A DNA stretch of 64,000 bases from Blattamonas nauphoetae (GCA_033064195.1 JARBJD010000120.1:140031-204030), one strand, 5' to 3'; numbered from the stretch's first letter, positions 45,975 to 57,217 are shown. A program made the numbers and translations. Notes: generated by a model from the letters alone, not told the origin.

Positions 45975-48900
45975 TCTTACCAGTCGCTCCTCACAAACCT
46001 TAGCTCCCACTCCATTGAGATAAGTCCTATGAAGTGGCCCACAGGTCCTTTTGATCCAAATGGTTTCACAAATCCCTGAACTATGAGTGCTATCCGAGCC
46101 TGGAGAAAGTAAAATTTTTCACTTATGGACGCGATTCCCTGGAATTTTCGAGTCTGAATTTACATATACAGACTGTCACGAACAGCCTACTTTCAACTCC
46201 ACCCTCAGCTCCGAGTGGTCCTACGCCTTCCGTAACACACAACAATCTGCCCTCTAAGAAGCAATTTTCAGACCAGGTTGCACTAAAAACGCAAAATGTA
46301 CAAGATAGCACGGATAAGCTCTGACAAGTTGGGAGGAAGAATCATCAAGTCTGCCTTCCTCTAATGGTTACGGGAATGGAGCTACAAACACGACACTTCA
46401 TCGGAGTCAGATGAATTGCAACGAAGGAACAAGAAGCAGAAAGCACTCATAGTTCACTCCCTCTCCTCGATCAAATTTGATGGGAACTCCTTGAGAGGAT
46501 CCTCTTGGCGCAAGGAAAAACACTCAAGTGCACGATTGATTGGTTGATTTCAGTCTTGATGTCACATTTGAACGATTCTCACAACAACTTAGACCCTCCA
46601 GCATGTGATCGAGGAGGACAAGACTAGTAGCTTTCGAAGGTCTCATTGATCATGGGCACTCCAATTATCGCCTTCTAGGCTACCATCGCCACTGATAGAT
46701 CAACCAGAGTCGACACAGAGCTCACCTTCTCTTCATGTCAGCAAGACATTCCCGTTTATTTTCCTGACGCTATTTCGACTTGTGGATCGTCAGCATATTG
46801 TTGTATGATGTTCGGAACAATGTCACTTCAGCATTTGACATCTGCGGGATTATTACATCTGTATGGAAGGTGCACGATTTAACACATCTCTCGACGGATA
46901 CAGCTGAAGGCAAATCTATTACTTTGTGCACAAGTCTCATCATCTACCAAGTTTAATTCACTGTCGCCCTGCATATTTCAAGAAGGAGGTCGTTTCATCA
47001 AACTCTCTGGCTCGGACGGCGACTTAACAATGTTTCAGCATATTCATCGAATGCCGTACGTATACGAAGGAATGGTGTTACTGTTAGACACCCTGCATTT
47101 GATGGAGTCATCAGCAACGAGTCCAGTTTTGTTTTCCACGACAACCATCGAAACAATGGTATTGACGCTATCCGTTAGATATAGATGAGCACACACTCGA
47201 CGACACTGATGTGGAGGAACAAATCAGTACAGTTCTACAAGATTGGAACAACTTCACTAACTTAGAGGAAATTGAGGTCCAACACGGCAAGGTGCAGATG
47301 TGGACATCCACAGATCCAACAGGGAACCCTCCGACGTAGTACCATTCACATCAAGCGGGAACCCGGCCTCCACTTTACCATTTTAACAAGAAAGTGAAAT
47401 CGACGATAAGCTTAGAAAGATTCCCTTTGGCCCTCTCGCTCTTTTGAAAATGGTATTCACCTACTCCGTTGACAACGCCCTCAAAGACCCTCTGATTTTC
47501 TCTCCAATGCCACCACTGTCGAGATCGTGATGTGGATACAGCTAGAGGGAAGTCTCGTTTGATTTGAGTGTACTCATGCAGCATTTTCCTCAGCATCACG
47601 ACTTCCACGTTTCACTCGCCTTCTCTCCAACTCCGTCGGACGAGATCGCTGTCTCCTTTCGGGTGAATTACGCTTGAATCATCTCTGTTGCTGTTACCTC
47701 TCTCAACCGCAGAGATGATCATTGATCCATTAGCAGCGCAGAATGGGAAATCTGTCTACTCGACGGGAGCCACCAATTGATCTCAAATGGTAGGACCTCG
47801 GCGTCCCAAGTACCATCGAGATGAATCAGGATGAACACAGGAGTCAAGACACTCTGGTTCATATTTCTCGTGGATCGCTCTCCGCACGTCAGGTGTCGGA
47901 CCCACGTCAGCACATTCGTCACGGGAGGGCACACTGACTTCCTACTCACGCGGGAGGGGCACTCTGAGACGAGCTCACAGAGCTACCAACGAAGAGTGTT
48001 CCTGTCGAACCCGAGTGACGACGTCCCACCCGACAGTCGGATATCTCCAATACCACTACTCGCACAGTCAGTACTCCACCATTTACAGTCACGGCACGAT
48101 TGATGAACTGACACCTGGTCACGATGAAAGTGGTCACTGTCATTTGGACGTTCAGCCCACACCAATCTCGGGGTAACTTGGACATCCCTGCGCTCATCCA
48201 TGAACCGGCTGTATTTCTCGCAGAGTATCCGTTGATCATGGGAGTCACACATCTTAACCATCACTGCAATGGCAGCATTGTCGGACTCGTCGTTGATCGC
48301 CAAGATTCACTCTTTCATCATAGCTGTTTCGTCGAAAACAACCTCTATCATCCTTAGTTCATCGGCCTATCGGAAACTGTAGCCGAAGAAGTCTCCATTC
48401 AGCCCAATCACTCGAACGTGGAACCCCTGTTGACTCTCTTCGCAAGTGAATAAGAAATTGTTTGTGGACAAGTCTTGAAGTAAGTCACGCCAGCGATGAC
48501 ACTCTCATCGGGGAATCTAACAACACCTCGATAGTCGTCCTGAAATTCCACGAAGCATTGGACGGGAGTCCAGAGAGATGAGAGTGAAGGAAGAACGTCT
48601 ACCGTCAAATAATGAATCAGCGATGACCCTACTGAATACGAAGAAGGGTGTTTGAAGAGCGATGCAGGCGAAGATCAGCAAGCCAACGATGACCTCGACC
48701 AAGAAGATAACAAGGCAATAGAGAAGAGATGGATGAAGGAGTCGGACAGACAAAAAATGATCTCACTGGTGGTGATGATTTTCTGACTGACGAACTGAAT
48801 CCTCACTTCAGATCCTCCTTCCCCTTGCATCACTCCATTCTCCGATGTCTCCGAAATCAACATCGACAGCGGAAGCTTCACCCGTCTCGTGCATCGCGTC

Positions 48901-50460
48901 ATAAACTCTCCGATTTAAGGTTCAATGCCGATCGTCAAGGCATCCAACAATTTGAAGACTGTCAGCGATACCATCAAGAAGAACGACGGCTTGGATGAGC
49001 TTCCCCACTCGCTCGAAACGATCAAGATGATCTCACCGAGCAGGTTCGACGGTGTTGTGTATCCCAGAGAGTTCGTCATAATTACCAACTCTCAGCATGG
49101 CTGCACGGGTCCAATGGTAGAATCGGATGAAGATTTCAGTAAGAAATGAAGAAAGATACGCTTCACGAGGGGAGAATGAACGATAACGACGATGATCAGC
49201 CATCTCAAGATGGTCTCAACGATGCAGAGTTCAAGCCAGATGACGATCCCAAAGCGTAAGAATAGGAAAAGTCCGGCCAAGCATCTGATGGAGATAGTGA
49301 TGAAGAGCGGAGTCTCACCAAAGAGACGATGACAACGAGAATGAGAGAACAGCTGTCGGAAAGAAGGCAGGACAGCTATCGACGACGAAACTACCCGAGC
49401 AGCTCGTCGCCCGCAAGGAATACTTCGCCATCAGAACAACATTTTGACCCGGACAGAGAAAGTATCAGACGTGAAAGGAAGATAAATTACACTTCTTCAC
49501 GAGCAGGTTGTACTCGCCGAACAGTACTCAGTACAACAAAGTGGGATGATCTCTCGCTTGATGTCCTTCCACTCGAAATCGGAATGCAGTTCGTCCAACA
49601 ACTTCGTGAAGGACACAACCTCGAAGCGCAGCTTCTATTCCACCAGCAGCTATCGGAGGATAATATCAACAGGTCGATGATTGCATATCTGGATTGTCTC
49701 TCTCAATTCCACACTGATGTCCTCAACCAGCAGTGGACGGAGAGTAATACACTTTCCGATTTCTGGGACGAGATAGGTCATGCATGTCACAATCTTCAAG
49801 CGTGCCTTGACCGAAACCATCAACGAAGACTCACATATTGGCAGTCGACACAGCTTTCCCAGTCTCGATTGATTCTGCCACACCGTTCTAACTGTAAGTG
49901 AGTTGTCCAGCCTCGTCAGCTGAGTTGTGGATGGTTGAACGCAGTCAGATCCGTCACTGAACAAGGACGGACCACACCAAATCACGATGACAGCCACTGA
50001 TCGTGGAGTCACGGTCCAAAAGGCAGTCATCACGTTCCACATTGATGAATGATTCACTCAACAGATATGTTCTTTCTTTCGATTCAACTCTCTGTTTTCG
50101 TCTTGTTTGTTTGATAGTGATCTCTGTCCTGTTCAACTCTCAATGGAGTGGGAGCTAAGGTTTGTGAGGAGCGACTGGTAAGAGAGCTCCTCTTACACAA
50201 ACCGAAGCTCCCACGAGTTTCCCAACCTGTCCCGAGATTTGAGGGTCCTCCGGGTCCCTTGCTCCCATTTCCGTCGCGCAAGCGGCAGTTTCTTCAATCA
50301 TTGGTTCGCCCTGATTGAAGAAAAAGAAGTGATAACGCTTATTAATGAAATGAATTTGGATCATTATTATTGTTGAAATGCATTTGTCCCTCAGGACCTG
50401 TGGGCCACTTCATAGGACTTATCTCAATGGAGTGGGAGCTTCGGTTTGTGTAAGATGATC
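45975..50460 (+). mobile_element. 4.5-kb fossil element with DIRS-like termini, inserted in an armadillo-family gene
   Basis: Inverted ends of about 75 bp: AGCTCCCACTCCATTGAGAT and TATGAAGTGGCCCACAGGTC are shared by both. GAGCTC lies immediately outside each end (45969-45974 and 50461-50466). An internal segment at 50,137-50,213 joins inverted copies of both ends around the same GAGCTC. As in the 5.4-kb element, this points to the DIRS group. The internal region lies near the right end, suggesting plus orientation. The terminal repeats have diverged more than those of the 5.4-kb element, so it is older. The interior is heavily broken and no family domain is recognisable. The longest open stretch is 49,329-49,901, basic and Ser/Arg-rich at its start. 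Confidence 0.55.
50137..50213. repeat. Internal complementary region of the 4.5-kb element
   Basis: Inverted left end (CAATGGAGTGGGAGCTAAGG through GACTGGTAAGA), central GAGCTC, then inverted right end (TCTTACACAAACCGAAGCTC). The arms are about 47 and 26 bp and diverge from the terminal repeats beyond that, so this is not a tandem second copy. Confidence 0.6.
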
Positions 50461-50749
50461 GAGCTCCTGTAGACACAGATTCGAGGAACTGCACGACTTT
50501 AGCTTCCAAAGAGACGTCAAGAGCAGGCTTTAACTTCACAGTGGCAACGAGAGACTGAAAGACTACTGCTTGTTCGTGCTCTGTTTGATGTCGACCTTCA
50601 TCCCAATTCAGGAAAGCAGAGCAATCCGTCGAGAAGAGAAACTGAGGGGAGGACAAATAAGAGCGTGTTACACTTGAGGATGTGTCTGTTTTCATGTCAA
50701 TCGCAGTAAATCAGATTGATTCAGCGTAAAATAGCTCGGTATGGGTCAG

Positions 50750-51520
50750 GAATTAATCGTGAGAAACAAAGAGTGTTAGATGAAATACTCGTCGTGAATA
50801 CCCGGCACAGCATCTGTCACATCCTGTTCATTCCTTCCCCTTTCATCGTTGATCTGCCTTTATTCTGCCACATCGTCGAGTTCATCTATTCTCAAAGATT
50901 GAAAAATGGCTGTCCGTGCCCGACGAACATCGAAGTCTTGTTCGTTCCAATCCCACTTCATCCATCACGACCATTCCATCATCCCAGATTCCACAATCAC
51001 TTTCGGAGAATCTCAGATAATTTGGCAGCTTCACAAAGATGACAGTTTCAGAACAACATCCATTGTCTGTTGAGAACATGGTGACAATCGGAGGGTCAGC
51101 GCAAGTAAATCCCACAAAAGGCCAGTGTCTCATGAGATCACTCGATTTCGAGTGTCCAGTCCAAACCGAGTTGGGAGTTCGAGAGAGATCCAGAATGCGG
51201 AGGGAGAGAGGCAGATGGGTTTGGATCGGATAAAACACCAGGAATCGACATGCCTGATGATACAATTGAGTCAAGGTCCGAAAAAGCGAGAACGATGGGC
51301 AGCGCACAAACATAACGGGGAGTGGGATGTTGAGGCATCTCAGTGCATGTGTAGCTGCGAGCAGGAGAGAGTTCAGGATGATCTTCGAGATGGACGGGGA
51401 TGTCTCGAGAGTCTGGCAACGAGAGAGGCTGTCGATTGAGAGTGATGGGGAAGTGAGGATCAGGCCAGTTTGGGCGAGTGTCAATTGAAGACGTTCAGGA
51501 CAATGTTAGGTGATGTGTTT
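50750..51520 (-). pseudogene. Decayed armadillo-family gene
   Basis: Minus-strand sequence retains broken versions of the family boxes. A central part resembles the IHxxLxxIIxNSxWLATP box (SISKIILNSLLLAATHALRC). A later part resembles QPTMDFVLQMP and TIPSCLTFFEN in shifting frames (TDNGCCSETVIFV, then SESDCGIWDDG). No frame is intact across it. It lies directly upstream of the split armadillo gene, in the same orientation. Confidence 0.45.
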
Positions 51521-52022
51521 GAGGGCGAGAATTGCCTGTGCATCGAATGACAGTCAAAAGCACGCGTCACACTGAGTGAGGAGAGCGGTGTTGTGTTGGT
51601 GATGATCAGGTTGGGCAAACGAAACGAACACCCCAATGAATGTGATGGAGTCTGTCGAAGATCCATCAGGGAACGGGGCAATGTTGCTGAGAAGAGAGTC
51701 AGTGGAACAGTGATTCCACCAATCGTCTATCCCACAGCAAATGGCCATCACAAAAGGCATCGCTTGTGAGGGAGTTCTTTTCAAGTGAGCATCATTGGAG
51801 AGAACAATCACCAAACACTCACGCAAACAAAAACTCCTAGCAATTGTCACAACGTGTCGACGCATTGTCTTCCACAATGGAGCAGTGCGAGAGCGGTGAG
51901 GAAGGAGAAGGAGAGTGTGGCGTTCATTAATGGAGGCTGGTAAGGGTCAATCCCAATTGTTCAGGCAAACGAAATCATTAGGTGATGTCAGTTCCGAGAT
52001 GTTCAGTGGGTATTGTCTGTTT

Positions 52023-52186
52023 CTATTTCTGTTTTTGAAGGTTCATGCCCTGCAGACTTTTCCATTCAATCGAGAAGGTAGCAATTGACTTTTCAAAGTA
52101 TCCTTTTTTGTCGTTTCTCAGCTTCTCCTCAATCACATCTTCGATGTCCTCCATTCTCAATACTCGCTATACTGTCTTCCATATCA
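52023..52186 (-). pseudogene. C-terminal tail of another armadillo-family gene
   Basis: It reads VLRMEDIEDVIEEKLRNDKK then IEWKSLQGMNLQKQK and a TAG, matching the family C-terminus seen at 41,482 and 44,905. Upstream it is joined abruptly, at about 52,187, to the dynein stalk fragment, marking the right breakpoint of the replaced segment. Confidence 0.65.
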
Positions 52187-52840
52187 GTTGATTTCCTGTT
52201 CGGATTGTTTCAGCTTCGCTTCAGCTGCTTCCACACGCTCCTTCTTTGGCTGCACAATCTTCGCCTTGTCATACCATCCAGACAGCGCCACAACCCACTC
52301 CAGAAGGTATCCAGCTGCAACTGACGTCTTCTTCTTCAGAGTCTCCGGATCCTGATCCTTCAGACGGGGCTTCACGCGCGACATGATCGATTCCTTCTTC
52401 AGAAGAACTGCAGTGTCGTATCCAATCAAGTTCTTGAAGAAATCCGCACTCTTCAGCATTCCACGCACGTTCTCCCAACTCAGATCAGACTCTCCCAGAA
52501 CGATCGCCACACACTCGCAAACCTGCTTCACAGGAAGTGGAGGTGTGTTGTAGGCTCTCATCTCGTCAATCGAAGCTTTGTTTCGTTCCAGGCTTCGAAG
52601 CGCTTCTGCTGCTGCTTCCAGGGCAGGCGCTGCTTCAGCAAGTTCTCTCTCGGCTTCCTGCTTGTCAACCACAATCCTTTCTTGTTCCGCCCACAGCGCT
52701 TTCTTTTTCTTTTCCACATCTTCTGTTCTCTGCTTAACTTCCAGCGTTCTTTGTTCAATCTGGTTCACAAGGTCGTTGCATTGGATCGCTTGTTGATCCG
52801 TCTGAGTTTTCTGGCCTACCTGTTTGAAAGAAAACAAACA
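52187..52840 (-). pseudogene. Duplicated dynein stalk fragment
   Basis: This copies the start of the stalk region of copy 1 (34,920-35,490) with few differences: VNQIEQRTLEVKQRTEDVEK through KKERVEAAEAKLKQSEQEIN. It continues without interruption across the point where copy 1 carries the 4.9-kb transposon (TDQQAIQCNDLV), so it is the natural empty site. A short intron acceptor (TTTCTTTCAAACAG) lies upstream. Confidence 0.8.
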
Positions 52841-52919
52841 GGAGGAGAGATGGGAATGAAAATTGGTAGATCGAAGAATTGGGATTGTGATCCCGCCGTA
52901 TCGGTATTTTTGAGACAAT

Positions 52920-53526
52920 GAATCCAACTCAGGAACACTCAAGCCTTTCAAATACACTTGGCACTAGTCACACCACGGACGGATTGGTTTGTCTCTTCTC
53001 TGACACATGTCAATTGCCCCACAGGACTTCTTCTCGTGATTCATTCTCGTTCATTTTCCTCACCTTCCCTATCATGCAATCTCGTTTTCATTTGTCATTC
53101 TCCTCCTAACTTGTGATGATATTGTTTCAGTTGGAGGAATTCAAGATATATGGAAGTGATTTCGCGAATGGCGATGAAAATGCCCAATTCAAGATCGCTC
53201 ATTCTGTTCTCAATATTCTCACATCAGGTCTGTCACTTGATCTCCTTTTATTTGTTGGATTATGAATGAACCCATTCTTCTGATTTGGATTGTTGATTTC
53301 TTCCTTCTTGCGATATCTCAGAAGAATCAAAAATGAAAGAACGAAGTGAGATTGGGATTCGGAGTGGATTGTTGGAGAGATTTTCGGAACGCCTTTCCTC
53401 GGACTGTCCATCACCACTCTCTGTCTGTCTCTTTCTTTCTACTATATATCATTTCAGGCTCTTCTGTCGTGTGTGATTCATCTACTGAAAGAACTGGAAG
53501 GGAAGACAAAGGAAGTGCCAAAAACG
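52920..53526 (+). other. Possible exons of unknown host gene ahead of an armadillo-family frame
   Basis: Between 52,920 and 53,526 there are protein-like plus-strand pieces with splice-like borders. One at about 53,132-53,226 reads LEEFKIYGSDFANGDENAQF and continues HSVLNILTS before a GT. One at about 53,458-53,526 reads ALLSCVIHLLKELEGKTKE and runs in frame into the armadillo-family start. They may be a captured fragment of another gene. I cannot name it. Confidence 0.35.
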
Positions 53527-54060
53527 ATGAACGAACACTCTGTGTTATATCCTGTCAATTGCAATCAATTTTTGGATTGGGATGAAAACCCTCTCGAGGG
53601 TGGATCAGCAACAACTTGTCTCTATCAGTCTCTCGTTGCCACCAAGAAATTCCTGTCTTCGTTGGATATCACTTTGGGAGAGAAAGCAGCAAGATTTCTC
53701 GAGTCTGTGTCTCGAAGGGATACCGCATCACCCGATGTATTTCTAAATGATCCTGGGCTCAGCGCTGATGAATCATCGAGACAATTCATGGAGTCCATCA
53801 TGACTCTCATTGCATCTGCCAATCGCAGACTTTCCACAGCAGCAATGAGAGTGCTCCAAACTGTGATTTACAAATTATCTCCTAAACCCAGACTTACCTT
53901 CGTCCAAGCTGATACAATCCCTCAGCTCCTCGCCATTCTCAATCCAACCTCTCTTTCATTTGTCCAAACAGTAGGTATCCACGCTGGTATCTTATCAATT
54001 ATCGAATCATCACTCTATCTCAGTAGTATAGTAGACGATTTGGGAACCAGATTGAAATAG
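53527..54060 (+). CDS. Armadillo-family protein, C-terminally truncated
   Basis: The start MNEHSVLYPVNCNQFLDWDE matches the family N-terminus. It continues with LYQSLVATKKFLSSLDITLG, AARFLESVSRRD and ESIMTLIASANRRLSTAAMR, then LTFVQADTIPQLLAILNPTS and HAGILSIIESSLYL. About 178 residues from this start, it stops with DDLGTRLK where other members continue another ~150 residues. The frame is open upstream to 53,473, so a fusion N-terminus is possible. It is probably a truncated, non-functional member, cut where the gene-free AT-rich region begins. Confidence 0.55.
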   Translation: MNEHSVLYPVNCNQFLDWDENPLEGGSATTCLYQSLVATKKFLSSLDITLGEKAARFLESVSRRDTASPDVFLNDPGLSADESSRQFMESIMTLIASANRRLSTAAMRVLQTVIYKLSPKPRLTFVQADTIPQLLAILNPTSLSFVQTVGIHAGILSIIESSLYLSSIVDDLGTRLK

Positions 54061-55320
54061 TCATTGAAATCAGAAACGAAAAGTCAATTCCAATTGACCA
54101 TTTCTAAATCTTGTATTAAAAGGAATTTAGGCCATTTCAATGATGCCAATATTTGACCTAAATTCCAGAAATATGTCCAATATTTTGACCTCATTTTAAG
54201 CGTCAATTTTGAAGCAAATTTTTGTCATAATCCAAAAATGTTGTCACTTTTTTCGATGTTTTTTCACTTTTGAACTCGAACAAAGTGAATCCAACTTGAG
54301 AACCACTTCGAAAAAAATCGAAAAAAATTCTAAAATGTCGGGGACGATGTGAGTCGTCGATCAAAACAATTCTGATGAAAATCGGTTGAGAATTCGTGGA
54401 GCTACGTACCGAACAGTGGTCACAAAATAGACCAAAAAGTCGATTTTCAGATTTCGCTACTAACCACTCCTTTATGTCTCAAATTCACCTCAAACATCTT
54501 CTAAAATTACAAAATCGATTTTGAAAGGTGAAATTCGCGATAAAAAACACATTTTGGAAAAAAAGTTTGATCCGACCCATTGAGGATTTTTACGAGTCGA
54601 ATTTTTCGAGATACGGTATGGACCCTGTCTTCCATCATCTTTCGCTCAGGAATCGTCCTCTTATGGCGCCTTTTTGTGTTAGATCGGATAAGAACGCCTT
54701 CTGGCGACTTTAGGTATGAACCTTTTCACGTCACGATCCTTCGGACACTTTTTTGCCAATTTTCGTTTTTAACGTTAGATCTACTAAATTCTTCGCATTT
54801 GCGTCCAAGCGACGCTTTTTGAGATTTCCTGTTTCCCACTTCATTAGTCCTCTTTTTTTGCACACACCTTTGATTCACCACATTTTCACCTCACTTTCAA
54901 TCACCATCTTTTTTGTATGCGTTTTCACATATCATCCTCCCTTTCTCACCTTCCGAGGAGGGAGTGGTTGAATTTTTTAACACTTTCGTTCACCAGTTTT
55001 TCTATAAAGTTGATTTTACGTGTTTTTCCTCATATCTTGTCCACACGTTTGTCTTAACAAAAACTCATTTCAATACATTTCATCACTCATCTTTCTTGTT
55101 CCATTTCACCACTTATCCGTTCATAAGACTCTCTCATTTACCTCATTTCACAACCCATTTTTCCGTCGTTTGACGCTCGTGAGCACATCATTATGTCTTC
55201 ATTGTTATTGACTTTTTGCTTAATTTGACAAAAGAGATTGGAAACAAGGTACAATGAAGTGAGCAAGTATGATAGTGAATGGTGAAATGGATGAAGTGAG
55301 AATTGAGGTACACTAATGTG
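54061..55320. other. AT-rich stretch without genes
   Basis: About 1.25 kb with no convincing frame. From about 54,830 to 55,180 the plus strand is dominated by TTCAC/CTCATTT runs. After about 55,230 it switches to GTGAA/GAAGTGA runs. This mirror-like change could mark the outer end of the repeat region that precedes the Polinton genes. Confidence 0.4.
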
Positions 55321-57060
55321 TTTTATGAACGCGTTCATCGAAATTTAGGATAAAAAGAACAAACAATAGTGAATGAAGTGATAATTAAGCGATAAAGTGA
55401 AGTGAGGGACGAAAGAAATGAGACGATCAAAAATGAAGAGATCCTGGTTCAGAAATGAGTTTTATGATCGCGTGAATCGAAATTTCACAAACAAAGAGCA
55501 AACAAAACTGAATGAAGTGGCAATCAAACACTAAAGTGAAGTGAGGAATGAAAGAAACGAGAAGAGTAAAAATGAAGAGATCGAGGTCACAAAATGACTT
55601 TTATGCGCGAACGAAACCAATGTCGCCTAATCAATGTGAACTGAGTTTAGAAAAACATACTTGTGAATCTTAAAACATAATTGGAGAATTGATATTGAGC
55701 GGGCACTGTGGATTGTTTCTATTGTGTTCATAATTGAATTTTAGAATTAGATAAATAAAAAACAAGAGAATACCAGTTTAGTTCCAGTTGTGAGACATCC
55801 TTTGCGACCATAAACAGCAATGCTTCACTCGATTGGATGGTCACTCTTCAGTCCACTTTATCTGGTACACAAATTGATTTTAAGAAAGAATGAATGTGGA
55901 AACAGAGGATACCAGTTTCAATCCTTCAGTCACACATTCTTTCGAAGTCTAAAACACCATACTGTACCTCAGATGTGAGGATCATTGACATCGAGTTAAC
56001 TATGGGTTTTAAAAAGTGAACTAATCAAAAAACGTGAGCATACCGGTTTCACTTCGGTAATGCCACATTCTGTGAACGATAAACCGCGATCGTGTACCCA
56101 ATTCGAAGGTGCCTTTTTTGATCGATTGTATCTGGTACAACAATGGTTTTTATCAAAGAATTCAGTGAAAAAGTGAACAAACCGGTTAATCTCGACTTGG
56201 ATCCACATTAATCAGAGCATAAAACACCGTGCTGTACCTGAATGAAGAAGACTGAAAAAGAGCCAAATTAGGTCCAGGAGAATGTTTTATGAAAAGAGAA
56301 GAGTAGAAATGAGAAAGTCAAAAGAGGGAGAACATGAATTCAAGGTCAATAGAAAGTAAAACAAAGCGGCGTACCTTCTGAATCAAAATCGACGATCGAT
56401 CGAGAAATTTCGAGCACCAAAAAGTTGATCAAAATTTTAGAACTCATGTCAAACTTTAATTTTAGAAAAAGTGAGAGACAATGAAGAGATAATGAGAATG
56501 AAGTGAGAATGAAAATTCTAGAGTGAAGTGGAGAGAGAAAAGAGAAGACAAAAGGTGAAGTGAAAATGACGGTACAAGAATGAGTCTTAGGAAAAGAATA
56601 AACAAAAAGAGAACAAACTTGAAAAATTTGTCAGTGAAACACACTTTCGATCGAAGAGACGTCATAGTCCGTCGGAGTCGAGATGATCAGTTGGTGAGAG
56701 GTCAGAAAAGAAATTTAAAAAGAGATGATCAAAAGAAGAGCAAACAAGTTGTTTGTCAGAAGGGAAACATACTTTCCAGAGATAAGAAGCGATACTTCAT
56801 CAGCTGTGAGAGGTCGAGTTTGGTCCGATCAGATCGAGTACATAAGGATGTTTTATGAAGAGATTTATCAAAAAAGAGAACAAACCTTTCATGAATGAGT
56901 AGTAAACGAAATTCCAGAAGATAAAACAAATTAGTGTACCTGAACGAGAGGAGAAGAAAAAAGTGAAGGATCGAGAACGAGAATGAGTTGGCGAAAAAGA
57001 AAAGAGAACAAATGTGAAAGTAGAAAGTGAAACACACCTAAATCAAACAGTAAAGAGACG
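55321..57060. repeat. Degenerate tandem repeats of about 138 bp
   Basis: Clear units start with TTTTATGA-type blocks near 55,321, 55,460 and 55,599. They share CGAAATTT, AAAGTGAAGTGAGG and AAAAATGAAGAGAT at matching offsets. Further diverged units continue with recurring ATACCAGTTT or ATACCGGTTT (about 55,771, 55,908, 56,040), CACATTCT, ATAAAACACC and GTACCTGAA up to about 57,060. No spacer-repeat alternation as in CRISPR is present. The array ends about 120 bp before the first Polinton gene, so it may be the element's terminal region. Confidence 0.65.
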
Positions 57061-57187
57061 TCATGAACGAGATGAGATGATCGAGTCCCATTGAAGTACT
57101 TTCTCTGATCAAACAAGACTGATCGAACCCATCGATGACAGAATTGAAGTCTCGAAAGATCACCAACGATAAAATCACGAATGAAAA

Positions 57188-57217
57188 TTTATTTTTGAAT
57201 TTTTTAATTTGTATTAA
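57188..57217 (+). promoter_or_regulatory. Polinton gene promoter-like block
   Basis: A 30-bp T-rich block beginning TTTATTTTTG and ending AATTTGTATTAA directly abuts the ATG at 57218. It matches the block before the next gene at 27 of 30 positions. Confidence 0.6.

Larger units (their letters stand above)
44905..50695 (-). pseudogene. Armadillo-family gene, chimeric and split by a 4.5-kb element
   Basis: The N-terminal part is at 50,695-50,467 (CSAFLNWDE, VVFQSLVATVKLKPALDVSL, KVVQFLESV). After the inserted element it continues at 45,968 with SADAFLTNLGRTIDESSRDF, LVKADLIHQLIITLNPLSFS and VWLATPLILPQLGIED. There is an in-frame TGA right after LGIED. It then reads LTPSEKYICSF and stops matching near 45,430, where a second family member begins out of register (TTPNVLRQLAIEDHDE, VNRYSIIDGT, MPVCLTIPSCLTFFENNETI). 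That second part ends GWNNLQGMNLQEQE at 44,905. The central boxes therefore occur twice, as expected after unequal recombination between two family copies. The C-terminal half alone could still be transcribed. Confidence 0.7.
41636..52917. repeat. Segmental duplication, copy 2
   Basis: It carries the same boundary blocks as copy 1 (GAAGTGGAATAAATGACATT at about 41,637, and CCGTATCGGTATTTTTGAGA at about 52,900) with the dynein C-terminus (43,097-43,705) and stalk start (52,187-52,840). The dynein sequence between them is missing and replaced by about 8.5 kb of armadillo-family genes and remnants. It also holds a 1.4-kb inverted-repeat element at its left edge that copy 1 lacks. Confidence 0.7.

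Noticed and set aside
45975-50460. Polinton identity for the 4.5-kb element because of its 6-bp flanking repeat
   Set aside because: No polymerase or integrase motif is visible, the ends are far shorter than usual for Polintons, and the internal junction fits DIRS better.
55321-57060. CRISPR-like array
   Set aside because: Units are contiguous and degenerate, with no constant repeat and variable spacer alternation, and the genome is eukaryotic.
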